A DNA stretch of 64,000 nt from an uncultured Christensenellaceae bacterium (GTDB lineage Bacteria; Bacillota; Clostridia; Christensenellales; Borkfalkiaceae), in NCBI GenBank assembly GCA_910588695.1, contig CAJUOV010000009.1, positions 18,875 through 82,874 on the forward strand, read 5' to 3'. The notes beneath the pieces were generated by a model that did no database searches, was not told where the DNA came from, and saw nothing but the letters and a program-made list of their open reading frames with translations. The position numbers were made by a program, and so were the translations under genes. Positions 32,907 through 41,527 of the stretch are shown here, in pieces (position 1 is the stretch's first letter; the number at the start of each line of letters is the position of its first letter).

Positions 32907-35900
32907 TTATTGTTTTACGACGGTGAGCGTCACCCGATCGCCGTTGACGTCGAGCGTTTTGGAATATCCCGCCGCGCTCCCCTTTGCGATCTTGACCGCA
33001 AGCACGTCGGAAGCGAACGCACCCTTTTCGAGCGCCCTTTCCGCTCTTCCCTCCGCGTTTTCGTAATAGACCTCGATACGATCGACGACCTCGAAGCCCG
33101 CTTCCTTTCTCATCGTCTGGATTTTGGAGACGAGCTCGCGCTCCGTGCCTTCGAAGAGCAATTCTTCGCTGAGCCGCGTATCGAGCGCGACCGTAACGCC
33201 GCGGTCGGCGGCAATCGCATACCCCTCCGCCGATTCGGTGAATATCTGCAAATCCTCTTCGGTCAGGATTACTGCGCCGTTCAGAATCTTCGCTTCGCCC
33301 TGCGCGCGAATCGCTCTGACGATCGCCGACGCGTCGCAGTCCGAGAGAAACTCCCCGATTGCTTTGAGCTGTTTTCCGTATTTCGGTCCGAGCGTTCTAA
33401 GCTGCGGTTTGAGCCTATAAGAGACAAGCTCTTCCGCACTCTTGACTTCACGGTAGTTCTTGACGTTAAGCTCGTCCAATACAACCGTTTTAAGTTCGTC
33501 GTGAATATCGAGCGGCGTTTCGCTCGCCACAACCAGCTCGGAAAGAGGCTGACGGTTTTTCAGATTTCCCGCGCCGCGCGCCGCCCTGCCGAGATTCACG
33601 ACGGCGAGCACGTCGCCCATACCCCGTTCGAGTTCGGGATCGATCATGCTTTCGTCCGCCTCGGGATAGCCGCAGAGGTGCACCGAAAGAGGCGCGTCTT
33701 TGAAGAATGCAGGAACGAGATTGCGATACATCATCTCCGACATAAAGGGAGTATAGGGCGCGAGGAGCTTGGCAAGCGTCACCAGCACGGTATAGAGCGT
33801 CGTATACGCCGCCGCCTTGTCCTCCGTCATGCCTCCTCCCCAATAGCGGTCGCGGCCTCTGCGTACATACCAATTCGAAAGCTCGTCCGAAAAATCCTGA
33901 ATCGCCCGCGCGCTCGACGTAATGTCGTAATTTGCGATCAGAGCGTCTACCTTTTTCACAAGCGTATTAAGTGCGGAGAGCACCCACCGATCCATCAACG
34001 TGAGTTTACACTGTTTCAGATCGTATTCTGCGGGATTGTATTTGTCGATTTCGGCGTACAGCGTAAAGAATGCGTAACTGTTCCAGAGAGTTCCTTGGAA
34101 CTTTCTCTGCGATTCGGAGACCGTTTCGCCGTCGAAGCGCGAGGGAATCCACGGAAAACTGTTCGTATAGAAATACCAGCGCACTGCGTCCGCGCCCTGT
34201 TTGTCGAGCACCGACCAAGGATCGACCACGTTGCCCTTGTGCTTACTCATTTTGGTTCCGTTCTTATCGTTGACGTGCCCCAAGACGATACAGTTCTTAA
34301 AGGGCGCGCGTCCGAAAAGAATGGTCGAAATCGTAAGCAAAGTATAGAACCAGCCGCGCGTCTGATCGACGGCTTCCGAGATGAAATCCGCGGGAAAAGT
34401 CTTTTCGAAGAGTTCTTTGTTCTCGAACGGGTAATGGTACTGCGCAAACGGCATGGAGCCCGAATCGAACCAGCAATCGATGACTTCGGGCGTGCGGCGC
34501 ATGCTCCCGCCGCACTTCGGACATTTGCAGACGAGCTTGTCTACATAGGGGCGATGAAGTTCGATTCCTTCCGACGCGCCGCATTTTTCGGCAAGTTCTC
34601 TGCGCGAACCGATCACTTCGATTTCTCCGCAGTCGGGGCATACCCAGACGGGGAGCGGAGTTCCCCAATAGCGATCGCGCGAAAGCCCCCAATCGATGAC
34701 GTTTTCGAGGAAGTTCCCCATTCTGCCCTCTTGAATGGACTCGGGCATCCAGTTTACCGAACGGTTGCTTTCGATCAGTTTGTCTTTGACGGCGGTCACT
34801 TTGATAAACCAGCTCGACCGCGCGTAGTACATGAGCGGCGTATCGCAGCGCCAGCAATGCGGATAGTCGTGTTCGAAAGGCAGAGCGCGAAAGAGCTTGT
34901 TTTCCGCTTTGAGCATTTTCAGAATCTCTTTATCCGCGTCCTTCATGAACATGCCGCAGAGCGCGGGGAAACGTTCGTCGAACTTTCCCTGCTCGTTCAC
35001 GAGCGCGATGACGGGCAAAGCGTAATTTCTTCCCACGTTATAGTCGTCCTGTCCGTATGCGGGCGCGATGTGAACGACGCCCGTTCCGTCCGTGAGCGTA
35101 ACATAGGCATCGCATACGACTTCGTAGACCCGTTTCCAATCGTTTTTTGTATTCTCCAGATCGGCGGCGGCAAACGGAAAAAGCGGTTCGTACTTCATGC
35201 CCTCGAACTCTTTTCCCTTTTTACGCGCGACGACGCTATACTCTTCAAAGAACTTCGGAACGAGCGCCTCCGCCATGATATAGTTCTCGCCGTCTGCCGC
35301 GATCTCGACGTAGTCCTCGTTCGGATTCACACAGAGCGCCACGTTGGAGGGAAGGGTCCACGGCGTCGTCGTCCATGCGAGAATATAAACGTTCTCCCTG
35401 CCCGCGACCTTGAACCGCGCGACGGCGGAAGTTTCTTTTACGCTTTTGTAGCCCTGCGCCACCTCGTGCGATGAGAGCGCCGTGCCGCACCGAGGACAAT
35501 AGGGCACGATCTTATGCCCTTTATACAACAGCCCCTTTTTATGAATTTCTTTGAGCGCCCACCACTCCGACTCGATATAATCGTCATGATAGGTAACGTA
35601 AGGATCGTCCATGTCCGCCCAGTAGCCGACGCGGTCGCTCATCTTCTGCCATTCGCTCTGATATTTGAACACCGACTCTTTGCACTTTTGATTGAACGGT
35701 TCGATCCCGTATTTTTCGATCTGCTTTTTCCCGTCCAGTCCGAGCATTTTTTCTACTTCGAGTTCCACGGGAAGACCGTGCGTATCCCAGCCCGCCTTTC
35801 TCAAAACGTGCTTGCCTTTCATCGTCTGAAACCGCGGAACGATGTCCTTCATGACGCGCGTCAGAATATGACCGACGTGCGGCTTGCCATTCGCCGTGGG

Positions 35901-36041
35901 AGGTCCGTCGTAAAAGGAAAATTCCTCCGCCCCCTCGTTCTTTTCGACGCTCTTTTCGAACACGCCGTTCTCTTTCCAGAAACTGACGATCTCTTTTTCA
36001 CGCTCCACAAAATCCAGCGAAGTGGATACCTTCTTATACAT
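32907..36041 (-). CDS. ileS: Isoleucine--tRNA ligase
   Basis: A 1044-residue class I aminoacyl-tRNA synthetase. The HIGH motif is PPTANGKPHVGHILTR (about residue 45) and the KMSKS motif is KMSKHKGN (about 595). The length and C-terminus match the long, eukaryote-like IleRS2 form found in some bacteria, a form often linked to mupirocin tolerance; a zinc-binding Cys set (CPRCG near 184, CPDCG, CPKCG) is present. AAGGAG precedes the ATG at 12 nt. Unlike many Firmicute ileS genes the roughly 30-nt leader has no room for a T-box. Confidence 0.95.
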   Translation of the reverse strand: MYKKVSTSLDFVEREKEIVSFWKENGVFEKSVEKNEGAEEFSFYDGPPTANGKPHVGHILTRVMKDIVPRFQTMKGKHVLRKAGWDTHGLPVELEVEKMLGLDGKKQIEKYGIEPFNQKCKESVFKYQSEWQKMSDRVGYWADMDDPYVTYHDDYIESEWWALKEIHKKGLLYKGHKIVPYCPRCGTALSSHEVAQGYKSVKETSAVARFKVAGRENVYILAWTTTPWTLPSNVALCVNPNEDYVEIAADGENYIMAEALVPKFFEEYSVVARKKGKEFEGMKYEPLFPFAAADLENTKNDWKRVYEVVCDAYVTLTDGTGVVHIAPAYGQDDYNVGRNYALPVIALVNEQGKFDERFPALCGMFMKDADKEILKMLKAENKLFRALPFEHDYPHCWRCDTPLMYYARSSWFIKVTAVKDKLIESNRSVNWMPESIQEGRMGNFLENVIDWGLSRDRYWGTPLPVWVCPDCGEIEVIGSRRELAEKCGASEGIELHRPYVDKLVCKCPKCGGSMRRTPEVIDCWFDSGSMPFAQYHYPFENKELFEKTFPADFISEAVDQTRGWFYTLLTISTILFGRAPFKNCIVLGHVNDKNGTKMSKHKGNVVDPWSVLDKQGADAVRWYFYTNSFPWIPSRFDGETVSESQRKFQGTLWNSYAFFTLYAEIDKYNPAEYDLKQCKLTLMDRWVLSALNTLVKKVDALIANYDITSSARAIQDFSDELSNWYVRRGRDRYWGGGMTEDKAAAYTTLYTVLVTLAKLLAPYTPFMSEMMYRNLVPAFFKDAPLSVHLCGYPEADESMIDPELERGMGDVLAVVNLGRAARGAGNLKNRQPLSELVVASETPLDIHDELKTVVLDELNVKNYREVKSAEELVSYRLKPQLRTLGPKYGKQLKAIGEFLSDCDASAIVRAIRAQGEAKILNGAVILTEEDLQIFTESAEGYAIAADRGVTVALDTRLSEELLFEGTERELVSKIQTMRKEAGFEVVDRIEVYYENAEGRAERALEKGAFASDVLAVKIAKGSAAGYSKTLDVNGDRVTLTVVKQ

Positions 36042-36071
36042 AAGAATCCCTATCTCCTTTTCGATTCTTTC

Positions 36072-36100
36072 ATTATATCCGATTCATGCGGTTTTGTAAA
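36072..36100 (-). promoter_or_regulatory. Promoter of ileS
   Basis: TTTACA (36095-36100), 17-nt spacer, TATAAT (36072-36077). The transcript start is close to the gene, which excludes a T-box leader. Confidence 0.75.
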
Positions 36101-36232
36101 ATGATTTATCCGAAAATTGCAAAATTTTGCCCGTTCTACTGTGAGTAGAATGATTTTTTTGTCAGTAGAGTTGACAATTTCATTAATGGAGTGATTTTTC
36201 GGTGAAATAGAAGATTTTTTACTCTTACGGCG

Positions 36233-36261
36233 TTGTAAAAAACGAAAAAAACAGGTACAAT
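36233..36261 (+). promoter_or_regulatory. Promoter of the second degV gene
   Basis: TTGTAA (36233-36238), 17-nt spacer, TACAAT (36256-36261), followed by a leader with AGAGGTG. The A/T-rich stretch 36101-36232 between the divergent promoters shows a small inverted repeat (TTCTACTGTGAGTAGAA near 36133) that could be an operator. Confidence 0.65.
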
Positions 36262-36293
36262 AGAAGTGTAAACTTAATCGCAGAGGTGCAGTT

Positions 36294-37235
36294 ATGAATT
36301 CATTTGAAATTATTACGGATTCGGCAGCCAATTTACCCGACTCTTACAGAATAGAGAGAAACATCCGCGTGATCCCTTTCCGCTATATTGCCGACGGCGC
36401 GGAGTACAGTTGCCTTGAAGAGGGAGTTCCTTTCCAAGAGAGCGCAAAGAAATTTTATAAATTGCTGGAAGCGGGCGCAGACATCAAAACATCGCTCGTC
36501 TCCGAGAGTCAGTTCACGGAAGCGGCGATTCCCCTTTTGGAAGAGGGAAAAGACGTTCTCTTTCTGACCATCGCTTCGGGAATCAGCGGAACGTTCAATC
36601 AGGCAAAGGAGGCGGCGAAAGCTCTCTCCGCGAAATACCCCGACCGCACCGTGATCGCGGTAGACAGCGCGAACGCATCTATGGGAGAGGGACTGCTCGC
36701 GCTCAAAGCGGCGGATCTGAGAGACATGGGCGAAAGCTGTTCCGCCGCCGCGGAATGGCTCGTCGAGAACGCATACAAGCTCAACGCCTATCTTACTGTA
36801 AGCGATCTCAAATATCTGAAAAAGAGCGGACGGATCTCCGCTCTCACGGCGATCGCAGGCACTCTATTGAGCATTAAACCGATCATCAAAGCGGACGGAA
36901 GCGAACTGCCCAAACTCGCGGTCTGCGGCAGAGAGCACGGAAGAAAAAAAGCGATCTCCGCCGTTTTGAAAGCATTTGTCGAAAATGTAATCGATCCCGA
37001 ATCGCAGACCGTCGCAATCACGCACGCCGACTGCGAGGAAGACGCAAAAGCACTTGCGGAGGAAGTAAAGAAGTACGGCGTTCAGGATATTATCATAGAA
37101 TATTACGATATCTGTACCGGCTCGCACGCAGGTCCCGGAACGCTCGCCCTCTTCTTTATGGGAAAAGATCGACGCGGCGACGCGGCGCCCGCCCCTAAGC
37201 GGATCGCGCTCGGCAAAAAACGTACCATCCAATAA
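36294..37235 (+). CDS. DegV-family fatty-acid-binding protein (2)
   Basis: A 313-residue DegV/FakB-type protein, longer than the first copy through an extra C-terminal basic tail (PKRIALGKKRTIQ). Family segments are FEIITDSAANLP, TSLVSESQF, TIASGISGTFNQAKEA, VIAVDSANASMGEGL, LKKSGRISALTAIAG and GSHAGPGTLALFF. FakB paralogues in one genome usually differ in the acyl chain they bind; which chain cannot be read here. AGAGGTG is 7 nt before the ATG. It is a plus-strand single gene diverging from ileS. Confidence 0.88.
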   Translation: MNSFEIITDSAANLPDSYRIERNIRVIPFRYIADGAEYSCLEEGVPFQESAKKFYKLLEAGADIKTSLVSESQFTEAAIPLLEEGKDVLFLTIASGISGTFNQAKEAAKALSAKYPDRTVIAVDSANASMGEGLLALKAADLRDMGESCSAAAEWLVENAYKLNAYLTVSDLKYLKKSGRISALTAIAGTLLSIKPIIKADGSELPKLAVCGREHGRKKAISAVLKAFVENVIDPESQTVAITHADCEEDAKALAEEVKKYGVQDIIIEYYDICTGSHAGPGTLALFFMGKDRRGDAAPAPKRIALGKKRTIQ

Positions 37236-37252
37236 GTATTATAAACAAAAAT

Positions 37253-37284
37253 AAAAGCGCGGAATTGCTTCCGCGCTTTTTGCT
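37253..37284. terminator. Bidirectional terminator, degV-2 / ABC-F
   Basis: Stem AAGCGCGGAA / TTCCGCGCTT with TTTTT on the plus side and AAAATAAAA on the other, so it can serve both convergent genes. Confidence 0.8.
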
Positions 37285-37294
37285 GTGATTCCGT

Positions 37295-38872
37295 TTATCC
37301 GTCGATCATATCGACATATTCATCGAAGGTCACATTCTTATCGAACGTCTTGGTGCCGTTCACTACGATGATACGGTTGCAGACGGTATTCATGAGTTCC
37401 TGGTCGTGCGAGGTCAACAGCATGCACCCCTTAAAAGAAGTGAGCCCGTTGTTGAGCGCGGTGATCGATTCAAGATCGAGATGCGCCGTCGGCTCGTCGA
37501 AGACCAAAAAATTTCCTCCTTCGAGCATCATTTTCGCAAGCATGCAGCGAACCTTTTCTCCGCCCGATAAAACGCTCGCCTCTTTGAGCGCCTCTTCTCC
37601 CGAGAAGAGCATTCTGCCGAGCCAGCCGCGAAGATATTCTTCGTAGTGGTCTTTGGAGAATTGCGAAAGCCACTGCACGAGGGACAGATCGCACCCGTCG
37701 AAGAACTCGCCGTTGTTCTGCGGAAAATAGGAGGAGACGATCGTCTTGCCCCACTTAACGGTGCCGGCATCCGGTTCCGCCTTACCCGTTAAAACATCGT
37801 AAAGCATGGTGACTGCCGTCGACTGATCGGAAATCACGCCGATCTTGTCCCCTTTCTGCACGGTAAAACTGAGGTCTTGGAAATAACCTTTCTTCGTGAG
37901 CCCCTCTACCATGAGAATGTCGTTACCGATCTCCCGCTCGTATTTGAAGTCGATGAACGGATATTTGCGGAGCGAAGGCTGAAAGTCGGAAATGGTCAGT
38001 TTTTCGAGTTCTTTTTTTCTCGAAGTCGCCTGACGGGATTTGCTCGCGTTCGCGGCAAAGCGGGCGATAAACTCTTTGAGCTCCTGCGCGCGCTGCTCCG
38101 CTTTTTTGTTCTGATCCTTTTGCTGGCGGGCGAGAAGCTGGGAAGTCTGGTACCAGAAATCGTAATTTCCGAGATACAGGTTGATCTTGCCGAAGTCCAC
38201 GTCGCAGATGTGGGTACAGACTTTATTCAAAAAGTGACGGTTGTGCGAAACAATGATGATCGTGTTCTCGAAATCGAGAAGATAATTTTCGAGCCATCTG
38301 ACCGTCTTCAAGTCGAGGTTGTTCGTAGGCTCGTCCAGAAGCAGAACGTCGGGGTTGCCGAAGAGCGCCTGCGCCAAGAGCACGCGCACCTTTTGTTTTG
38401 CGTCCAAGTCGCCCATAAGCGAATAATGAAATTCCGAGGGAATGTCGAGTTCGTTGAGGAGCGTCTGCGCTTCGCTCTCCGCTTCCCAGCCGCCCAATTC
38501 CGCAAACTCGCTTTCGAGCTCGGAGGCGCGGATCCCGTCCTCTTCGGTAAAATCCGCGTGAGCATAGAGAGCGTCTTTCTCGTCCATGATTTCGATTAGA
38601 CGTTTATGCCCGAGCATGACCGTGCGCAACACAGTCTCGAAATCGTATTTATTCTGGTTCTGTGCCAAAACGCTCATGCGCTCGTTTTTATCGAGAGAGA
38701 CGCTTCCCTTATTGGGTTCGATTTCTCCCGAAAGAATTTTCAAAAATGTCGATTTTCCCGCGCCGTTCGCGCCGATAATCCCGTAACAGTTCCCCTTGGT
38801 AAATTTTAAGTTGACGTCTTCGAACAGTTTTTTGCTCCCGTACTGCAAACTGACGCCCGTAACCTGCAACAT
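37295..38872 (-). CDS. ABC-F ATPase with one degenerate ATP site (YbiT-like)
   Basis: A 525-residue soluble protein with two ABC domains and no membrane helices; ABC-F proteins act on the ribosome. Domain 1 has a good P-loop (GANGAGKST, about residues 36-44) but its signature reads LMGDLDAKQKVR, not LSGGQ. Domain 2 has a good signature (LSGGEKVR) and Walker B (FLVFDEPTAHLD), but its P-loop reads GVISDQSTAVTML, lacking the GK(S/T) lysine. The linker (about 245-290) is basic and helical, RQATSRKKELE. Because sites form between the P-loop of one domain and the signature of the other, one site is intact and one is dead. Single gene with promoter. Confidence 0.85.
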   Translation of the reverse strand: MLQVTGVSLQYGSKKLFEDVNLKFTKGNCYGIIGANGAGKSTFLKILSGEIEPNKGSVSLDKNERMSVLAQNQNKYDFETVLRTVMLGHKRLIEIMDEKDALYAHADFTEEDGIRASELESEFAELGGWEAESEAQTLLNELDIPSEFHYSLMGDLDAKQKVRVLLAQALFGNPDVLLLDEPTNNLDLKTVRWLENYLLDFENTIIIVSHNRHFLNKVCTHICDVDFGKINLYLGNYDFWYQTSQLLARQQKDQNKKAEQRAQELKEFIARFAANASKSRQATSRKKELEKLTISDFQPSLRKYPFIDFKYEREIGNDILMVEGLTKKGYFQDLSFTVQKGDKIGVISDQSTAVTMLYDVLTGKAEPDAGTVKWGKTIVSSYFPQNNGEFFDGCDLSLVQWLSQFSKDHYEEYLRGWLGRMLFSGEEALKEASVLSGGEKVRCMLAKMMLEGGNFLVFDEPTAHLDLESITALNNGLTSFKGCMLLTSHDQELMNTVCNRIIVVNGTKTFDKNVTFDEYVDMIDG

Positions 38873-38901
38873 ATCTTCGCTCCGTATTCTGATTTGCGCT
38901 T

Positions 38902-38930
38902 ATTATAACATACTCTCGCGATTTAATCAA
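38902..38930 (-). promoter_or_regulatory. Promoter of the ABC-F gene
   Basis: TTGATT (38925-38930), 17-nt spacer, TATAAT (38902-38907). Confidence 0.7.
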
Positions 38931-38954
38931 ACGAATCCGCCGATCTTTCTTGCG

Positions 38955-38990
38955 AAAACAAAAAAAGACCCTTCCGAAGAAAGGTCTTGT
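38955..38990 (-). terminator. Terminator of the PadR-DUF1700-DUF4097 operon
   Basis: Stem AAGACC(TTTC) / (GAAGG)GGTCTT followed on the minus strand by TTTTTTTG; overlaps the upstream edge of the ABC-F promoter region. Confidence 0.75.
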
Positions 38991-38992
38991 TA

Positions 38993-39778
38993 TCATACAA
39001 ACGCAACGTTCACGCCACCTGCGGATACGCCTATGTCGATTCTTTTTTGTGGATCGGTGCCCGTCTGGTTTGCAACATTGCAGGTTCCCGCGCTCTTGTC
39101 CACAGAAATCGTATATTCCTCCCGTCTCCCCAGAACGGTCAAACCGGCGGATCCCGCGGATACATTTACCCGAATCAGAGGGCAGTCGATCCGTTCGACG
39201 TTGAACGAGCCTGCCGAGACCTTACAATCGAACGAAGCGCTTTCAAGCGATTTAATAAAGATCGCGCCCGCATTCACCTCGCATTTGAATTCGGGACAAA
39301 TCATTCCGAGTACGTTCAGACTGCCCGCGTTAACTTTTACCGACGCCGCCGCGTATTCTCCCGCGGCAAGTTCGACTTTTCCCGCATTGACCGTGACCGT
39401 CAGTTTCAAACAAGAATTCTTCGGAATTTTAACGACCGTAACGGGCAGCGCAGCGGGTAAAAAGGTGAAATTATACCAATGCTTTTTATTCAAGCCGTTT
39501 ACCGTAAGAACGCCCTCCTGTTCCCCGACGGACATAAAATACCTGTCCGACACAGGATAATCGACCACCAATTTCTCGCCGTCGTAGAATTCCGTTTTCA
39601 CGTTTCCGACCGCATTGTCGATTTTGAGTTCTCCGATCTCGCCCTCGGCAACGTATTCCTCCATTTCGAATTTCGGCATAAACTTCCAACCGTTCAGAGC
39701 GAGCGCGACGATCAGAACTATAAGTCCGATCCCGATGATCACGCTTCCCGCAATGATCGCTTTGATGACCGCTTTCAT
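38993..39778 (-). CDS. DUF4097-type membrane-anchored beta-helix protein
   Basis: A 261-residue protein with one N-terminal membrane helix (about residues 8-30, VIIGIGLIVLIVALAL) and a long outside domain of repeated short beta strands, many written as VNAG or VSAG (TVNAGKVEL, KVNAGSLNV, EVNAGAIFI, KVSAGSFNV, NVSAGSAGL, GVSAGGVNV). This regular pattern is typical of DUF4097 (putative adhesin-like beta-helix). ATG 39778 has GGAGG upstream and begins directly at the stop of the DUF1700 gene. Third gene of the operon; likely envelope-stress function, as for such PadR operons elsewhere. Confidence 0.85.
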   Translation of the reverse strand: MKAVIKAIIAGSVIIGIGLIVLIVALALNGWKFMPKFEMEEYVAEGEIGELKIDNAVGNVKTEFYDGEKLVVDYPVSDRYFMSVGEQEGVLTVNGLNKKHWYNFTFLPAALPVTVVKIPKNSCLKLTVTVNAGKVELAAGEYAAASVKVNAGSLNVLGMICPEFKCEVNAGAIFIKSLESASFDCKVSAGSFNVERIDCPLIRVNVSAGSAGLTVLGRREEYTISVDKSAGTCNVANQTGTDPQKRIDIGVSAGGVNVAFV

Positions 39779-39779
39779 A

Positions 39780-40430
39780 TTACGCTTCCTCCGTAACAAA
39801 CATCGATTTGATAAAACCGCCTAATTTTTTGAACGCTATCCAAAACAGTTTTGCGATACGGGGAAGAACGCTGATGAGAATAACTCCCGCGCCGAAAAGT
39901 ATCAATCCGAATCCCACGCGCATAAGACCGTCGAGAATATTCGAAAACATCATTCCGACTCCCAGACCCGTTTCGCCGACTCCCGCAAGAAGTACCGCGA
40001 AAGGCGCGACAAACGCCGCAAAGGTGATTCCGCTGAGCGTCAATATAATCGCCAGAATCGGAACGGCAAAGACCACGCAAAGCACGATAAAGACCCAAGA
40101 AGTTTTATTTTTCTTTTTGACATTCACGGTTTTTTCGCGCTTCTCCTCTTTGTAGGGAGTGCTGCGAACAGGCGTCGTCTCGAAATACGCTTCGCGCGCG
40201 GGCAACGGTCTTTTCGGCGCTTCGCACAGATCGCGGTCGTCCTCGCTCAGAATGCGTTTTGCCGCGTCGTAGGGCGCGCCGAATTCGGCAACGATTTCCC
40301 GTTCGGAATACCCCGCTTCGCGGCGGTCGGCATACGCCTCCGCATAATATTCAAGCACCCTCCTGCGTTCGCTCTCCGATACGCACAGAAGATTGCTCTT
40401 CAATTCGTCTCTCCATTCGGTATAAGTCAT
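39780..40430 (-). CDS. DUF1700 (HAAS-type) membrane protein
   Basis: A 216-residue protein. The first 60 residues are the HAAS-type helical signalling module typical of DUF1700 (YTEWRDELKSNL, RRVLEYYAEAYADRREAGYSEREIVAEFG). A charged linker with EEKREKTVNVKKKNK leads into two or three membrane segments (about 112-150 and 160-195). It overlaps padR by 4 nt (ATGA). In other Firmicutes this gene is nearly always next to a PadR regulator, and the HAAS module is thought to pass a membrane signal to it. Confidence 0.85.
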   Translation of the reverse strand: MTYTEWRDELKSNLLCVSESERRRVLEYYAEAYADRREAGYSEREIVAEFGAPYDAAKRILSEDDRDLCEAPKRPLPAREAYFETTPVRSTPYKEEKREKTVNVKKKNKTSWVFIVLCVVFAVPILAIILTLSGITFAAFVAPFAVLLAGVGETGLGVGMMFSNILDGLMRVGFGLILFGAGVILISVLPRIAKLFWIAFKKLGGFIKSMFVTEEA

Positions 40431-40738
40431 ATTCTTCCTCCGAAAATCGTTTTATAAATCCCGTATATCTCCTGCAAGTCTTCTTTGCCCGATTTCAGTT
40501 TTTTTAACCCCGCCGCAGTAATTTTGTAATACCGTCGCAAACGACCGCTGTACTCCGCCGTGCGCGCCGTAATGTACCCGCCCGTTTCCAACCGCTTCAA
40601 AATGGGATAGAGCGTACTTTCGGAAATTTCGATGATCCCCTCCAAGTCGCTGATGATCTTATAGCCGTAGCTCTCTCCCCTGCTGAGCGCATAGAGTACG
40701 CATACGTCCAATATTCCCTTTTTGAGCTGAATGTCCAT
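40427..40738 (-). CDS. PadR-family repressor
   Basis: A 103-residue PadR winged-helix regulator: KKGILDVCVLYALSRGESYGYKI, then ESTLYPILKRLETGGYI (recognition helix and wing) and LRRYYKITAAGLKKL, ending in a short dimerisation helix. First gene of the PadR-DUF1700-DUF4097 operon. A 21-bp palindrome covers its own -10 box, so autorepression is likely. The start has only a weak ribosome site. Confidence 0.92.
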   Translation of the reverse strand: MDIQLKKGILDVCVLYALSRGESYGYKIISDLEGIIEISESTLYPILKRLETGGYITARTAEYSGRLRRYYKITAAGLKKLKSGKEDLQEIYGIYKTIFGGRI

Positions 40739-40758
40739 GCAATACCCCGCTTCGTATG

Positions 40759-40789
40759 ATACTATACATTACATAGTATTTATTGTCAA
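40759..40789 (-). promoter_or_regulatory. padR promoter with overlapping palindrome
   Basis: TTGACA (40784-40789), 17-nt spacer, TATAGT (40761-40766). Arms ATACTAT and ATAGTAT (40759-40779, 7-nt centre) form a dyad that contains the -10 box, the expected place for PadR autorepression. Confidence 0.75.
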
Positions 40790-40828
40790 GTGTTTTGACT
40801 ATGATTTCCAAATATTTTCGATAAAGAA

Positions 40829-40856
40829 TCACTGCGCGCCGAACGGCGCGCAGTGA
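40829..40856 (-). terminator. Hairpin after the ABC permease gene
   Basis: Stem CACTGCGCGCC / GGCGCGCAGTG with a 4-nt loop; the following minus-strand sequence ATTCTTTATC is only moderately T-rich. Confidence 0.6.
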
Positions 40857-40870
40857 GCGGATCGATCGAT

Positions 40871-41527
40871 TTACAAATCGGTTTTTTCGAATATCTTTGC
40901 CGAAAAGAAGCAAGCGAGCGCGGTCGCGCCGAGATAGAAGAGAACGCCGACCGATAAGAAAATCGACTTCACTCCCATGTGCGCGGGATCGGGACTTACA
41001 AGCAGATCGGAATATACGGGCGCCGTAAAACGCAGAACGATCAGAATCGCCACGATCAGAAACTGCGCCGCAGCCGCTCCGAAAAAGGGAATCCCCACCC
41101 TGTTCGGATTTCTGAAATACCACGGAAAGAAAATCAGATTAAATGCACCGAGCAGCACGCCGCCGTGCCCCAGCAGAGCGAGATTTGCCGACGAGCCCGC
41201 AAGATTGATCTGCGCTTCTGCGGGAAAAACCGCCTCTTTAATTGCAACCGATATGCCCGCGAGCAACAACAATACAATCTGAAAAATGCCGCAGAACAGA
41301 ATGCGGGAGATTGCGACACGGCTCTTTTTAACGGGCAGCGTGCACGAAAAACAGACGTCCTGATTCTCCCGCGCCGTCAGACAGACGAAAAAGACCGAAA
41401 GCCCCGAAAAAAAGAACATCACCTCGTAAGGGTAATTGGGAATGAACACGAACGCGCAAAACGCAAGAAAAATAAAACAGGTCGCATGCAGACACAGCGA
41501 AAATTCTTTTTTGACGAGGTTCAGCAT
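40871..41527 (-). CDS. ABC transporter permease
   Basis: A 218-residue membrane protein beginning MLNLVKKEFSLCLHATCF with about six hydrophobic segments, the layout of ABC-2-type permeases. The true start is ATG 41527, where AAAGGAGG precedes it and which overlaps the ATPase gene by 7 nt; a longer open frame up to 42154 is an out-of-frame shadow of that ATPase. With the ATPase it forms an export pump of unknown substrate, controlled by the AbrB-type protein encoded first. Confidence 0.8.
   Translation of the reverse strand: MLNLVKKEFSLCLHATCFIFLAFCAFVFIPNYPYEVMFFFSGLSVFFVCLTARENQDVCFSCTLPVKKSRVAISRILFCGIFQIVLLLLAGISVAIKEAVFPAEAQINLAGSSANLALLGHGGVLLGAFNLIFFPWYFRNPNRVGIPFFGAAAAQFLIVAILIVLRFTAPVYSDLLVSPDPAHMGVKSIFLSVGVLFYLGATALACFFSAKIFEKTDL

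Noticed and set aside
32883..35474. 863-codon plus-strand open frame opposite ileS
   Set aside because: Antisense to isoleucyl-tRNA synthetase with all catalytic motifs; no start signals; Arg/Phe/His-rich shadow composition.
36042..36293. T-box leader for ileS
   Set aside because: No TGGNACCGCG-like box; the promoter lies only about 30 nt from the ileS ATG, which leaves no space for a T-box.
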